A stretch of 64,000 bases of DNA from Leptodontidium sp. MPI-SDFR-AT-0119. Lineage: Eukaryota; Ascomycota; Leotiomycetes; Helotiales; Leptodontidiaceae. The stretch spans positions 1,116,001 to 1,180,000 of the forward strand of contig JAHLEZ010000012.1 in NCBI GenBank assembly GCA_020726505.1. The letters run 5' to 3'. Of the stretch, positions 21,189 through 32,937 are shown one piece after another (position 1 is the stretch's first letter; each line of letters opens with the position of its first letter). The notes beneath the pieces are model-generated. The model saw only the letters and a list, made by a program, of their open reading frames with translations. It was not told the origin of the DNA and did not search any database. The translations under genes and the position numbers were made by a program.

Positions 21189-23836
21189 ATGTTATGTGCT
21201 GTTTGTTATGGTGTATTGAGAGGGCATCAAGGAAGTCAATGGCGAGGAACATTTGACTTACATTTTGACCACCAATCAGACGAAGCCGCATTGGAAAAGT
21301 CAGCTGCAACACCAGTCAGCTGTTGCATATGCCGGAGCATACTAGGTGAATTATCTCTTGTCGAGAAGAAAAGGTTGAAACCACAGGACAATCGTATCAA
21401 GGCTCTGAGCGGATTGTACAAATTATTTGGTAGATGGGTCTGGGGGAAATCGCTTCAGCCCAACACAATTAAGACGAAAGATCGGGCTGCATTCATCAGC
21501 GCATATCTCTCTGAACTTCCGGGACTTGAAGAACGGTCAAGAAGGGTAGCAGGCGCTTTCATTCCAAAGATCTACCGTCTTGACTTCAAGCTACGGGACT
21601 CTGAGAGGGTAGGGACATTTGTTTTGGAGCAGATAGGTAATTGATCAACAACATTATTCTCTGCGGATCTCTTTTAACACCAATGCAGGAGATCGATCCA
21701 GCAGGCAGCTTCATACACCGTTCTCTACTAGTACATCGTCAGACGAAGTTCTTGAGGTTGCAAAAACTGTCAGTGCATGTGTTCTTGGTATCCGTGTCAA
21801 TCCCGTGTGAATCTTTGCATTCTTGCAACCTTCTCACAGAAAGGCTTATTTCTCCCTCACTAGAGCAGAGCTAACATAGTTCAAGTGGATCAATCGTTGC
21901 ACAAGTGAAGAACATCCTGAGTGCCCATGTGAACCGTCCGAAGACCCGGAATACTACCCGAGCAGGTTAATTGACCTGGGGAACATGGTCAAAATACTAG
22001 GCCACAAAGAGGTCCGCGACGACCCACCACAAATCGCGGGAAACCTGGACAAAAAAAGGCGAGAAGACAGCAAAGAAGACTCTGAGTACATACGCCTAGT
22101 CTCTAAAGACGAAGAACGCCAGATGATGCGGGGCTTTTATGTGACGTTGAGTCATTGCTGGGGTGGAGCAACGTTTGCAAAACTTACCGAAGACAAAATG
22201 GCTGAATTCAAGCGAGGAATCCATTTGAAAGATTTACCAAAAACCTTCGAAAATGCCATACGCTTTGCGCGTCGCCTGGGACAGAAACCAGGCCAAGTGC
22301 GATACATTTGGATCGACTCCTTGTGCATCATACAAGGTCAGTATAATCCGCTTTCCCTTTCGGCTTCTGTGATTCTAAGATAGATCAATGCTAATGTATC
22401 ACGTAAGCTGCACAACCCAAGAAGCCAACTGAAACCGAGAAGGCTGACTGGCTGAAGGAATCTGCGGAGATGCACTTGATCTATAACAACTCATACTGCA
22501 ATATCTCGGCAACCGCAGCATCAGATAGCACCAAAGGCCTTTTCCTCCCAAGGGAGCCACACCTGCTGTGGGAGGACGAGATCAACCTCAACACAGAAGG
22601 AATTCCGGGATACAGCTCATCTGAGCTCATACAAAGATGCAAGATAGTTGATCTTTCATTTTGGGAACGACATGTAGACGATGCTCCAGTGAACAGGCGT
22701 GCGTGGGTGTTGCAGGAGAGATTGATGGCTCCTAGAGTTCTCCATTTCTGCCAAGACCAGATTGCATGGGAATGTCGAAGGGTCGATGCCTCGGAGTCGT
22801 TTCGCGATGGCATTGCAAGTTTCCGATTAAGAGCAGGGGAAATAGAGCGAGCAGAAAGACTGAAAAGTTTCGTTCCTTGTGGCCCATCCAACTTTGGGAA
22901 TCTCCAGGGACGTTTAGCTACGTATCATCAGTAGGTTTCCACCAATCTCCTATTCCTTCATCACAAAGTCTTAGAGATTCAAGACCCCTCATGACCACCG
23001 ATCCATCGTCTTCTCTATACATATTATTTCAATGCGCTATTACTGATTTTGACGTTTCCCACAGCTGGAAAGCTGTAGTTGAAAGATACTCTAAGACGAG
23101 ACTTACGAACCCTGGCGACAAGCTGATCGCACTGTCGGGAATCGCCAAACTGACGTTCGGTGAACTTCCTGATGTCGAGTATGTCGCGGGACTATGGAGT
23201 GAATACCTGGAGAGCCAACTCCTCTGGCGTGTGGACCCAGTTTTTGAATACGGAAAATTCTCGTTTCCATCATCACGTCCGCCAATTTACCGATCCCCAT
23301 CTTTTTCATGGGCTGCGATCGATGCAGAGAGGGGCATAACATATGGCGAATTCACAACGGAAAATCTTCTGATCGCCATTGAGAAGTTTGATATGTCTCA
23401 GGAAAAGGACGCCGATAAGTTTGGCTTGGTAAAGGAAGGGTGCTTCATTGAGCTCTCAGGCGTTCTTAAACAAATCACTCTGGAGAAACGCATTGATCAA
23501 AGCGGGATCCGGTATTGTTGGGATTTGACAAAAAGTGCTCCTGAACCAGCAGGAGATTCTCGAAAGTTGGGGGACGAATATAGTAACGTCTACTTGGATA
23601 GTCCTCAGGACGATACAGATATCCTCGGTCAAGCAGGCAGGATGTACTGTTTACCAGCTCGGCAGGACCACAACGGCTACTTAATTTGCCTCTTATTGCA
23701 AAAAGATCCGAAGCAAGGGAGTCAATACCGGAGGGTCGGGTTAACGAAAATCCCACGATATGACGAAGTGGGCCAGAAACGAGTCTATGACCCTCAGCGG
23801 CGGCAAGACGTGCCTGTATCAATACGGCTTGTGTAG
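21189..23836 (+). CDS. Heterokaryon incompatibility (HET) domain protein
   Basis: Five exons (21189-21636, 21689-21768, 21880-22336, 22408-22930, 23065-23836) join to 759 aa. The start MLCAVCYGVLRG with CxxC and a later CCICRSIL resembles the short N-terminal cysteine motifs often seen in HET proteins. The HET domain follows with its three signature blocks: YVTLSHCWGG, then IRYxWIDSLCII-type RYIWIDSLCIIQ plus MHLIYNNSYCNISATAASDS, and RAWVLQERLMAPRVLHFCQDQIAWEC. The C-terminal third (YSKTRLTNPGDKLIALSGIAK, then FSWAAIDAERG) is the typical HET companion region. HET proteins trigger or modulate cell death after fusion of unlike mycelia. Partner and allelic state are unknown. The second intron donor (GTCAGT at 21769) was chosen because it alone keeps frame into the WINRC motif. 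Confidence 0.88.
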
Positions 23837-26119
23837 CAGACAAAAAAGAATGCACATATTCAGGGTGAAAATCTGACGAAAACCCTTTCCGAGACAGAAG
23901 TATGCTTCATCCTTCCGCTTCTAGCGTTCAAATCCAGAGCTTGTTTCCAGCCATGCTAATTCAAGTTCCTTGCTGTAATCTTGGGGGTGGGGGGAGCAGT
24001 CCTGACGATCTGACCAAGATAGATCCTTGAATTTCTAATTGAGAAGCCAACTCGATTTGGGTTCTATTGCGATCTGCTTTATTACATGGTTTCAAACTTG
24101 GATATTTTCCAAACATCTCAAGTTGGTTCCTTTTGGGATTTCTTCTAGTCCTCGAACTCAGAAATAATAAAAAGATTTGATCCACGTCACTGGCGCCTGG
24201 TGTTCTCTTGTCGTACCAAATTAGCCGTCATGACCGCTATCCATTGAGGATAGCATGTTTCACGTTCGTTTAAACCAGGCAATACTTTACTAATTTGCAT
24301 TTACTGAGGTGGTAAGAGAGACCCTCCTGTGCGGATGTGCCATGCCTTTGCCTCCTCAATCAACTCAAATACTACACCATTGTCGTAAACGAAGCGGGGC
24401 CACGACTACACCGCATTTATCTCTCACATGCACTTAACAAACAGCTCCCGATTCCATTTACAATGATTTATAGCGAGAGCAGCTCCATTTGTCTACCCAA
24501 TACGCTAAGACTCGGTTAACTTTTAGTGCCTCTTAACTCCCTTCCCACAAGTAAACAAATGTTTTAGTGGCATTAGAGCAACCACGAGATGGCTTGTGTA
24601 GCTCCTAGCTATTATTTTGGGCAAACATGAAATCGCCACTACAGGAATCTACTTTGATTTCGCATCCGCTCATTTTCGCATCTCAAATTGCACTCATCGT
24701 TAATGATCACAAACTGTTTCCCAGGCTTCTGGATTTGACACCAATCAAATAAAACCAGGGAGCTACATTCTTCACCAATTAAGAGTTAGATGAGACTAAC
24801 TACTCGCTTGGTTTAAGTATCATTGCCTAAAATAATTGTGTAAGCGCCTTGTAAGGATTATATTTCCCCGGAGAGGGGTCCGAAGTAAAGTTTTCAACTT
24901 GGCCGAATGTAGAAAAGCGCCAAAGATCCAGTTTAAGCTCGTGGCGAAGCTACCTCGTAGCCGGAAGAACTGCGGAATCTGAAATCTGAAATATGTCAAA
25001 GTTTGACATGACAGGCGAGCTAATATCCCTATAAACCTTAACGATTGAATTTCGGCTGATGTTGAACGCGAACTTCATTTAGTTGAAGCATCGCCACTGA
25101 AAAAGGAGGATATGAGAAATATCTCAGTTTCAATTTCTAAAATATGAATCAGTGAATGATGCACTCGATCTAGTCTGTTGGATTCTGCTTTGGTACTGCG
25201 CTTGCACTGTGCCAGGATTGACAAAAGAACCCAAATTCCCGAGTCATCCGGTATCTGGCTTAACCTTGAGAGTTTTTGGACTTTGGATGACAATTCATGA
25301 CATTCGTCGTCTTAGCTATCAACGTCGACAGGTCATCCCATGCTCGACGGAAGTTTTGAGATCGGTTCCTCCGTGCTGGGGCTCTTGCCATCCACTCTGG
25401 TTTGATTAGAAACTTTGTTCTACTGACTAGTCCTGTCAATAATACTTTTAAGTGGGACAACTCTGATTCAACGGTGTCCCAGAATGGTGTCCTTGTAACA
25501 CAAATGGACTATCTACGTTACTAGAAAAGATATGCTGCCATTCTGTCGCTAGAATATGACCTGAAGGTACTTCACATCCGGCGAGATGAACCCTTCTGTT
25601 TTGATACAAGTTCAGAGTAATCTTTAGGCTAGATGTCGTTCGACAAGCAATGCTTCGTATTTATAAGCCAGTACTAAATTTACTTTACAAACATGACTCG
25701 CATTTTGATACAAGATGATACTTGAGTCCTTGAACCTGGTTATGACTTGGCCGGACGACATATTCCGTGAAGTTTCAACCCCACGCTGCTCTCCTTCAAT
25801 GCCCCAAAATCCGTCCGTTCTTATGAAGCAAAGTTCAACATCGTTGTAAGTAAGGACCCACAAAACTTGCCTTCAAACTCTCTTAGAATGAAAGTTTGTT
25901 CATCTCCGAAAATGAGAATGAAAGGCCGACTTTGGTAGGTTGAGTTTCTAGTAGATGAGCTTGTGGCCGTTTAGCGTGCAAGAGAGGAGCCTCTCTTACG
26001 TCCAACATATCGTCAGATCTGAGAGAAAAAGATATGTCATATTTGACGAGATCGACTTAAGCAGACATCTCAAATTGCTCGCCGACATAAATACCGAGTA
26101 GGGATGACGAGCATCAGTG

Positions 26120-26161
26120 GGAGGCAGGAGGCAGGAGGCGGGAAGCGGGAAGCGGGAAGTT
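26120..26161. repeat. Six 7-bp tandem units
   Basis: Six units of GGAGGCA, GGAGGCG, GGAAGCG and GGAAGTT type follow each other directly in an intergenic stretch. A G-rich strand of this form is typical of replication-slippage minisatellites. Confidence 0.6.
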
Positions 26162-26783
26162 GGTGGAGCAGGACAAGGAATTTACGGAACACCTCCTCCA
26201 TGGGGGCGATTCCACTTTCTATAGACCCGATTATATCCGCAGTGGGTTTCCAAGGGAATTTCGGTTGGCATTGGGCTGTTTTGTTACTGCAGTAGGTTCA
26301 AACCCAAGCAGACGACGAGTCGTGAAAATGAGCACAACAGGTTGATGTAAAGCTCGATGAGACTAACATGCTCGACGAGAGGTGTTCAGCAGCGCAGTTG
26401 AATCTCACCGCTACAAGTTCCAAACATCAAAGTTTCGAGCCCTAGAAAGCTCATAGATACTATTCTGCTGACGGAGGAGGCAAATCGATTAAGTGTTGTA
26501 ACCCTCGTCTTCTACAGTGGCAATACTACCGGTACTTCACCTGTTCAAGAAGTAACCGAACTTTCAATTTGGTGTGAGAGAGTCAATGAGAGTTATACCC
26601 CCATGTCGGTAAGGGTTGCAGCAGTTAATTGTTATGCTTCCGTACTCTAAAAGTCAACATGCTGGAGCAGACACAATATGCATCAATATTGTAAGGTCGA
26701 AAGTCAATGTAATGGACTTAAGACCAAATCCGAGCCGAAGAGACCATATTCGAATCCTCCAAGGGAAGAATTGCTCCGGATCT

Positions 26784-26795
26784 GAGTATATATAT
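26784..26795 (+). promoter_or_regulatory. TATA box for the EFE-like oxygenase gene
   Basis: A GAGTATATATATC sequence lies about 60-70 bp upstream of the ATG at 26854. Transcription would then start near 26815-26825, which argues against the upstream in-frame ATG at 26812 and for 26854. Confidence 0.5.
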
Positions 26796-26853
26796 CTCCC
26801 GTTGGGGGGCTATGGTCTTGTTGAAAACCATCAATTCACAAAAGCCCTCCAAA

Positions 26854-28201
26854 ATGTATTTCTCTACCATGATTTCAAAATCTGTACGAGCTAGTCCACG
26901 GCTGCTACGCACTTATAATTCAAGCCATACCCTTAAACTGACTCGATCCATCCCTACGATCCCTACGATCTCTTCAGTTGCCACATATGCCGCCTTCCAG
27001 AGGCATTCTATGGCAACGGTATCTGAGCCACCCCACCCCAAGATGCCCCCGTTCCACAAAGCGACCCCAGGAAATCTACGGACATTTGTCCTCCCAGATA
27101 CAGTCAATGCCAATGACGAAAGCACGAGCATGGCCAAGGCCATGATCAAAGAGTGGAGAGAAACCGGCATATTCCAAATCCAGATGACCCCCGCTCAGCA
27201 AGCCATGCTGACAGAGTGCTTCGAGACGTCAAAGGAGTTCTTCCGTCGTTCTCATGAGGAGAAGTCCAAGCATGTCGACGATCAGAGCTTTGCTGGATAC
27301 ATTGCATCTGGTGAAGAAATCACCGACGGCATTGCGGATTACTCGGAGATCTTTACTGTTACCAAGGACCTCCCATCATCGGATATCCGTGTTCAGGAGA
27401 AGTGGCCTTGCCATGGGCCTACACCATGGCCAAGCAAGCTTTACAAAGATCAGATGGACCAGCTGATGAAGCTTCTCGGGGATTCTGGGGAGAAACTCCT
27501 GAAACTTGTGGGCTTGGGACTGGGACTCAAAGACCCTGATGCCTTGCTCAACCTGACTGAGGACGGATGGCACCACATGAGAATTCTACGATTCCCACAC
27601 GTTGAAAAGACAAACGGGAAGGGTAAAAAGGGCCGTGGTATTGGCTCGCACACGGATTACGGGCTACTGGTCATCGCTGGTCAGGATGATGTCGGTGGAC
27701 TGTTCATCCGACCAAAGATCCAGGGGGAACATATCAAGAACTGGAAGAGCTCTGCAGCTGGATTGAATGAGAACGACGACAAGTGGTTGTTCGTACCTCC
27801 AGTACCCAACACGCTCACAGTATTCCCAGGTATGTGAACCCTCAACCCAATGTCTTAACTCTCGCTGACGATATCCCAACTTAGGCGACATGATGCAGCT
27901 CATAACAAATGACTATCTGCCATCCACGCCCCATAAAGTTGGTCTCAATTACGATGAGCGTTACGCATTTGCATATTTCCACGAACCCAACTTCTCCTCG
28001 GTCATCAAGACTTTGCCCGAATTTCAAGATAAGGCAGAGAAGGTCGACAAGTCTGAGATGATCCACTACGGAACCCATTTCACTGACATGTTCATGCGAA
28101 ATTACCCAGAACGGATCACGGCAGATAGGATCCGTGAGGAAGGCAGGTTGGACATTTTGGCAGGACTAAAGAAAAAAGCAATGAGCAAAACAGTCTTGTA
28201 A
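26854..28201 (+). CDS. Ethylene-forming-enzyme-like 2-oxoglutarate oxygenase
   Basis: Two exons (26854-27829, 27885-28201) give 430 aa. From about residue 74 it aligns end to end by eye with the bacterial 2OG-dependent ethylene/succinate-forming enzyme (EFE, about 350 aa), which makes ethylene from 2-oxoglutarate with L-arginine as co-substrate. Iron ligands are His266 and Asp268 (GSHTDYG) and His342 (STPHKV). The 2OG-binding Arg is Arg351. Counterparts of EFE arginine-site residues are Glu155, Thr157, Arg243, Tyr269 and Arg397. The pocket residues matching Val196, Ala198, Leu206 and Phe283 of EFE are kept (Val273, Ala275, Leu283, Phe357). EFE Cys317 is Asn398 and Val85 is Ile156. The first 60 residues are basic, acid-poor and rich in Ser/Thr, a mitochondrial-type presequence that bacteria lack. 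Without assay, succinate formation with arginine hydroxylation or another 2OG reaction is also possible. Confidence 0.85.
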
Positions 28202-28586
28202 TAGTTAGAAATTCAGGATAAATGGAGTTTTGATGGAGTTTTGAATCAAATTGTCAAACATTCTCTCTGAATATAAGCTGCGCTGTGAAAATTGACCAGA
28301 AACACGGAAGGAAAACACTGAAAGCAGCTTCCACCTTGTGGAGGCTTGAGCCAGGAGACTCAGCGACGACACAGACGACAGAGGTCTCCGAGAATGAAAT
28401 TTGGATGTGCTTCTGCATGGAGAGTAGGATTAACAGTAACATCAGAGTGCCTTCAATCTCGAGGGACTGCAGACATACAGAGCCACACAAGGTGGTTGTA
28501 GGTCTTTCATTATTTACTTCAATAGAAGGCTTTTGATTGCGTCAAGAATCGTGGTATTGTACATCCCAGCGCCTCTAATGTAACAT
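28202..28586. other. Convergent intergenic region
   Basis: 3' flanks of the EFE-like gene (+) and CCT8 (-). The overlapping open frames at 28254-28536 show no support. Confidence 0.45.
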
Positions 28587-30374
28587 CTAATCTTCATCCC
28601 AGTTCTGTGCTTATTAGTTCAGCTCTTCAACACAGGATATGGGTACTCACAGGGTTAGGTCCAGGTGGCTTTGGTCCACCAGCTTGTCGAGCAACAATGA
28701 TCTGGTCTACGGAAAGAACAGTTCGGGCAGCCTCAGTTGCAAGCTTGATAGCCCAACTCTTGGAGATCATAAGATCCAGAATTCCCTCATCCTTGGCGTC
28801 AAGAATGCCGGTATTATCCTCATTCTGGAGATCGTCAGTTGAATCCACACACGCAATGTAGATGTACTTGCCTCAATGTCAACGCCAGTGTCCCAATCAT
28901 CTTTCTTATGGTGTGCAGTGTATAGTCTGCTCAAAACTTCCGTAGCATCAAGACCTGCACTCTCTGCCAGAGTTCTAGGGATGACCTCAAATGCCTCGCC
29001 AAACTTTCGGATAGAATACTGTGCAAGCCCAGGGGTCTTGTCACCGAAAGCTTGTATCCGCTCGACCAATTGCATCTCTGTTGCACCTGCACCAGGAACC
29101 AATCTAGGATCTCTTGTGATCGCCTTCACAACATTGACTCCGTCATCAACAGCACGTTCAATGTCGTCAAGGTGGTTTTGTGTGGCGCCTCGAATGACAA
29201 GAGTGGCCGTTCTTGTAGTCTCGTTCTCTTGTCTGAAGACTGTGACCCGGTCGCCTCCGATCTCCAAAGTCTCTACAATATCAACACTTCCCATCTCGTC
29301 AGGCATGGGTGCACCAAGTCGAGCTAGAGGTGTAGCTCCCACGACTCTGCATAACCGGCGAAGCTCGAATTTGCTCAGAATACGGATGACCAGAATGCCA
29401 AAGCGGTTGAGGTAGTGCATAGCAAGTTCTCCAACAGTAGAACCAGCAACAACTACACGCAGTCCAGAATCGTACAACTCCTTGATATGTGCCTCCAGTT
29501 GCGTTTCCTCTCCCTTGGTGAAATCCATCATTTCCTTAGCATTGTGTAATAGAACCGTGCCCTTCGTCTCCGTTTGACTGGTATCGATTGGACACGAAAA
29601 AACACCGACTTTGGCTCGGACTGCCTTCTTGACGGATCCATCAGGTTCCCGACCAAAGACCATACCCTTAACTACTCGGCTCTGCTCAAGACTTCCTCCC
29701 ATAATCTTGACCACACGGATGTTGTCCACATTGAAGTTGATGGGGTTCTTGGGGAGAACTGCGAGGACGGCCTCGGCGACCATATCTGCGAGGAATTGCT
29801 CGCTGCCGCTCTGCTTGCTAGCAACAACCGTTCGAATAGCCTTGCTGAGTTCTGACTGTGACCGAATATCTTCAACTTTGTCTACAACCAAATTCTCAAG
29901 CTCCTCAAGAGCGAATTTCTGTGCCAGTTCATATCCTCGAATAACATCGCTGGTCTTCAGGCCCATTCGCAGCAGATCCTCAGCTTTCTTCAGAAGCTCT
30001 CCCGCAAGCACAATAACCAAATTTGTAGCATCTCCCATCTCGGCTTCTTGTTGCTGACTTGCCATAACGACAAGCTTTGCTGCTGGGTGTACGACATCAA
30101 GTTCACGGAGGATTGTGGCGGCATCAGATGTGAGGATCATCTTCTGCAGATGGTTGATGACAATCTTGTTTCGGCCATAAGGTCCCAGGGAAGTCTGTAC
30201 AGTTGAAGCAATCGTACGGCAGGCATCGATATTGCGAAGAACAGCTCCATCTTCAGAATCGTAGCTATGAATAGTTAGCTGCTGGCACAGCAGCAAAGCG
30301 CAGCAAGAGACCTACGTATTGTATCCCTGTTTGAACAAACCTGCGTTTGGCGCGTTTGGGATATTAAGAGACAT
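28587..30374 (-). CDS. CCT8: T-complex protein 1 subunit theta (CCT8)
   Basis: Four exons (30374-30316, 30264-28872, 28824-28651, 28604-28587) give 547 aa, the normal length. The N-terminus (MSLNIPNAPNAGLFKQGYNT) and DACRTIASTVQTSLGPYGRNKIVIN identify CCT theta. GDATNLVIVLAGELL is the theta form of the GDGTT nucleotide-binding motif, and VPGAGATEMQLVERI is the later group II chaperonin signature. It is one of eight subunits of the cytosolic TRiC/CCT ring that folds actin and tubulin. The second intron (28825-28871) has a GC donor (GCAAGT) and the last exon encodes only NWDED plus stop; both are needed to give the conserved C-terminus. Transcribed divergently from 30,729 onward. Confidence 0.95.
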
Positions 30375-30728
30375 CTTGACAGAATCGCTGTGGGTATGAG
30401 CTTGTCAAGTGGTTTGCTGTTGAGAAGTTGGGAACTTTAACACTGTCGCGTCTTCCCTCAAAATTCAACAGCACACGCGAATTTTTGGGTGTCTTCCTGC
30501 TGCGTTATGCCCTTGTCGCGGAGACGGCCATTTGATTATCCGACAGATAAGCGCCGCTAAGCGCGTGACGTGAGGCGCGCATTTCACTACCGTTGTCAAT
30601 GACGGAGAATGCGCCAAAGCTGATATCCCTCAATTGATTTGGCGCTATCTCTCTGCTGTTTACCAGCTGGATCTATTCTCACAGAACTTCCTCTTGTCGG
30701 CATCCTGCTGCTTTCGCCACTCATCAAG
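30375..30728. promoter_or_regulatory. Promoter region upstream of CCT8
   Basis: The 354 bp upstream of CCT8, also upstream of plus-strand genes, probably act as a bidirectional promoter. It contains GCGCGTGACGTGAGGCGCGC near 30559-30578, where TGACGT is a possible CRE/ATF-type core, and several GCG-rich patches. No TATA box was recognised, as is common for housekeeping genes. Confidence 0.4.
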
Positions 30729-30900
30729 ATGGCCCCTCCCTCTGGTAAGTTCATGGTCCTTCGTTCTTTCCCTTGGATGTTTGAAGCTCCTGTCCTTGTT
30801 CTTGATTCCCTGGGGGCATGCCCTCTGCATCGCAAGAAGCTCCTCTACTCCCAGTTCTTCCGCGTTCCATATTCAATCGAATTCAATCGGCACATTTATC

Positions 30901-31413
30901 ATGTCTGGTCTACCTCCGTCCTTCACATGGGTCTACCCACCAGCGCCGCCAGCTGAAGATCCAACCCCTCGGCCTCCGATACCCTCTCTGCCTATACACC
31001 CTTTACCTATATACGCCGAAAATCCCGGGTACTATGTACCACTGTATCCTCCTTCATATTTCTTTCCACGTTACCCTCCGGACTGCGGCCCTTGCGAGAC
31101 CTCTTTTGCGACAGGGGGTCAGGAACAGGCGCGATACGCGGAACAGGAGTATGATGAGATACAGGCAAAGGCTGGTAAGACTGCGACTGGTATGAACGGC
31201 CAGTCAGCTGCCTCTCCTCCATCAGGCTTTTGCCCACAGAGAGATGCCTTTGGAGTGGGTTTGGATAATCGCGGCCTAAAGTACTATACGATCCCGGACT
31301 ATTTCATTTGTCTAAGAGATCTGTCTCAGAAGACTGAAGGCCATACCATCTGGCCATGTCCTAAAAGCTCTCCAGCGTCTCACCAGACTCGTGATATTCC
31401 GCGGCCCAACTGA
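30901..31413 (+). CDS. Hypothetical Pro/Tyr-rich protein
   Basis: An open frame from ATG 30901 encodes 170 aa. The first 70 residues are very rich in Pro and Tyr (WVYPPAPPAEDPTP, YYVPLYPPSYFFPRYPPDCG), followed by a more charged Gln/Glu segment. An alternative first exon with ATG at 30729 (MAPPS, GTAAGT donor after 30744) could splice into this region. An intron from the GTAAGA at 31172 is also possible. No family is recognised. It could instead be 5' leader DNA of the Nhp10-like gene that starts 64 bp downstream. Confidence 0.3.
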   Translation: MSGLPPSFTWVYPPAPPAEDPTPRPPIPSLPIHPLPIYAENPGYYVPLYPPSYFFPRYPPDCGPCETSFATGGQEQARYAEQEYDEIQAKAGKTATGMNGQSAASPPSGFCPQRDAFGVGLDNRGLKYYTIPDYFICLRDLSQKTEGHTIWPCPKSSPASHQTRDIPRPN

Positions 31414-31476
31414 AGCAGCTTCTGGGACATCCACAGCACAGCGCATCTTTCATCAAGTGATTACATATTCTCTACA

Positions 31477-32448
31477 ATGGATAAGCTAACAGGAATCCCA
31501 GGATCCATCCCACCCGAACTCCCTCCAACTGTTGAGGAGGCCTATAGGAGAAAATGCATTGAGCTCAAGCAACGATTGAATGAAGTAGAGGCAGCCAATG
31601 ATGCACAGCGCCTGCGAATCGACCGCGCCCGCCGCTCAGTCTACAAGATGCGCCTCGAACGTGCATTCCTCCTCGAACAACTAGCCAAGCGGACAAGCAC
31701 AAATGTTGAAGACTCGGAAGGAAGCCCTAGCCCCCCACCAACAGTACGTTCTGCTCATTTAGATCATATATATTGATTATGATAGACGAGCTAACGCTAT
31801 TCCTCTTAGCCAAAAGAGAAGCCGCTCCGAACCAAGCGTGGTCACCGCAAACCAGACTTTCTTGCTACAGAACTGAGCGAAGGTCGTCCTGGTAGCCACT
31901 TCATACAGCAAGGGCCTGCTACGCTCTCGCCTTCCTCTGAAGCATTCTCTCATACTCAGACAACGCACACACACCCTGATCCTCTACGCAACTCCACCCC
32001 ACAAGCACAGAATATTGCCCCAAAGCGTTCCCTCCCTACAAATGGCACTTACGCAGCAGCTGGTCCTAGCTCGGTTCCATCTCAGCCCCGTCTCCCCAAG
32101 AATGTCTTCGAATTCTATTGTAATGAGACGAGACCCATCTTGGAGAGTGAACATCAGAAGGAAATAGCAGAAGACAATTTTAACATTGAAGGTGTTCTTG
32201 CAACTGGTTGGAGCTCTCTCGATAGCGACAAAAGGGAGCAGTTCACTCAGCGCTTTGAGCAGCTCAAGAGAACTACCGACTCGGAGAAGGAGGTCAATGT
32301 GCTCGCTGGAGCCACTGTACCTACTGTCTTGGACGGCGAGACTAGACCTGCTGAAGATGCCGATCAGGATACCGAAATGGCTGATGATACTGGCACACCT
32401 GGGGGAACAGCTGAAGTTGGAGGTTTCACAGCTGTCAATCGAACATAG
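31477..32448 (+). CDS. Nhp10-like HMG-box protein, putative INO80 complex subunit
   Basis: Two exons (31477-31743, 31810-32448) give 301 aa. Residues 20-75 form a coiled coil (EEAYRRKCIELKQRLNEVEA, then RRSVYKMRLERAFLLEQL). A conserved basic block PKEKPLRTKRGHRKPDF spans the splice junction. A degenerate HMG box follows at roughly 198-260 (PKNVFEFYCNETRPILESEH, then LATGWSSLDSDKREQFTQRF), and the tail is acidic. The order coiled coil, PLRTKRGHRKP block and divergent HMG box is that of fungal Nhp10, the HMG subunit that helps INO80 bind nucleosomes and DNA ends. It is nuclear by role. Other HMG proteins of the IEC type remain possible. Confidence 0.75.
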
Positions 32449-32937
32449 TGTCTTTCGTAATACACGTTGGCGTTGGGAAGTTTCATAGCTAAGGAGTGAA
32501 AAGTCTTACACAGTGCGTTTTCGGGCTTTCCTGCGGTGCTCTTGGTGGATCATTGGCGTTACGGGAGCGAAGCTTTGGCCGGGCATTGCTGGTGTACAAT
32601 AGTCCACTGATTGGTTTGGGCCGGAAAAGCACATCGAGCAAAACACCCAGATTTGATATTAATCAACCCTTTAGAGGGTAGTACTCTTAGAGAGCATCGA
32701 AAAATAATTTATGGCCATACCTCTCATCCTACATGTGATCGACTACACTACTTTTCTACTTCTTAGGCTGCTTGCCGGGTCCCTTGGTTTATTTACAAGC
32801 CAAATCTTACTATTCAAACTCGATGCAAGTCGCTAAAAGAGAACCTGAACGCCATGCGTACAAAGTACGATTACAGAGCCCCTGTTCACAAGTCAAAAGG
32901 AAGCAGACGCATAGAATAAAATCAAAGCCGAAATTGT
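32449..32937. other. Convergent intergenic region
   Basis: 3' flanks of the Nhp10-like gene (+) and the RMD1-like gene (-). Open frames at 32496-32681 and 32772-33014 have no support. Confidence 0.45.

Larger units (their letters stand above)
23837..26811. other. Long gene-free interval
   Basis: About 3 kb between the HET gene and the EFE-like gene, with no open frame showing domain or codon bias. Composition is moderately AT-rich without transposon motifs that I recognise. A tandem array of six 7-bp units (GGAGGCA/GGAAGCG variants) occurs at 26120-26161. The last 70 bases hold the promoter of the next gene. Confidence 0.45.

Noticed and set aside
28876..30057. Long plus-strand open frames of 148-179 codons
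   Set aside because: They are antisense to the clear CCT8 exon 2 and result from its codon pattern.
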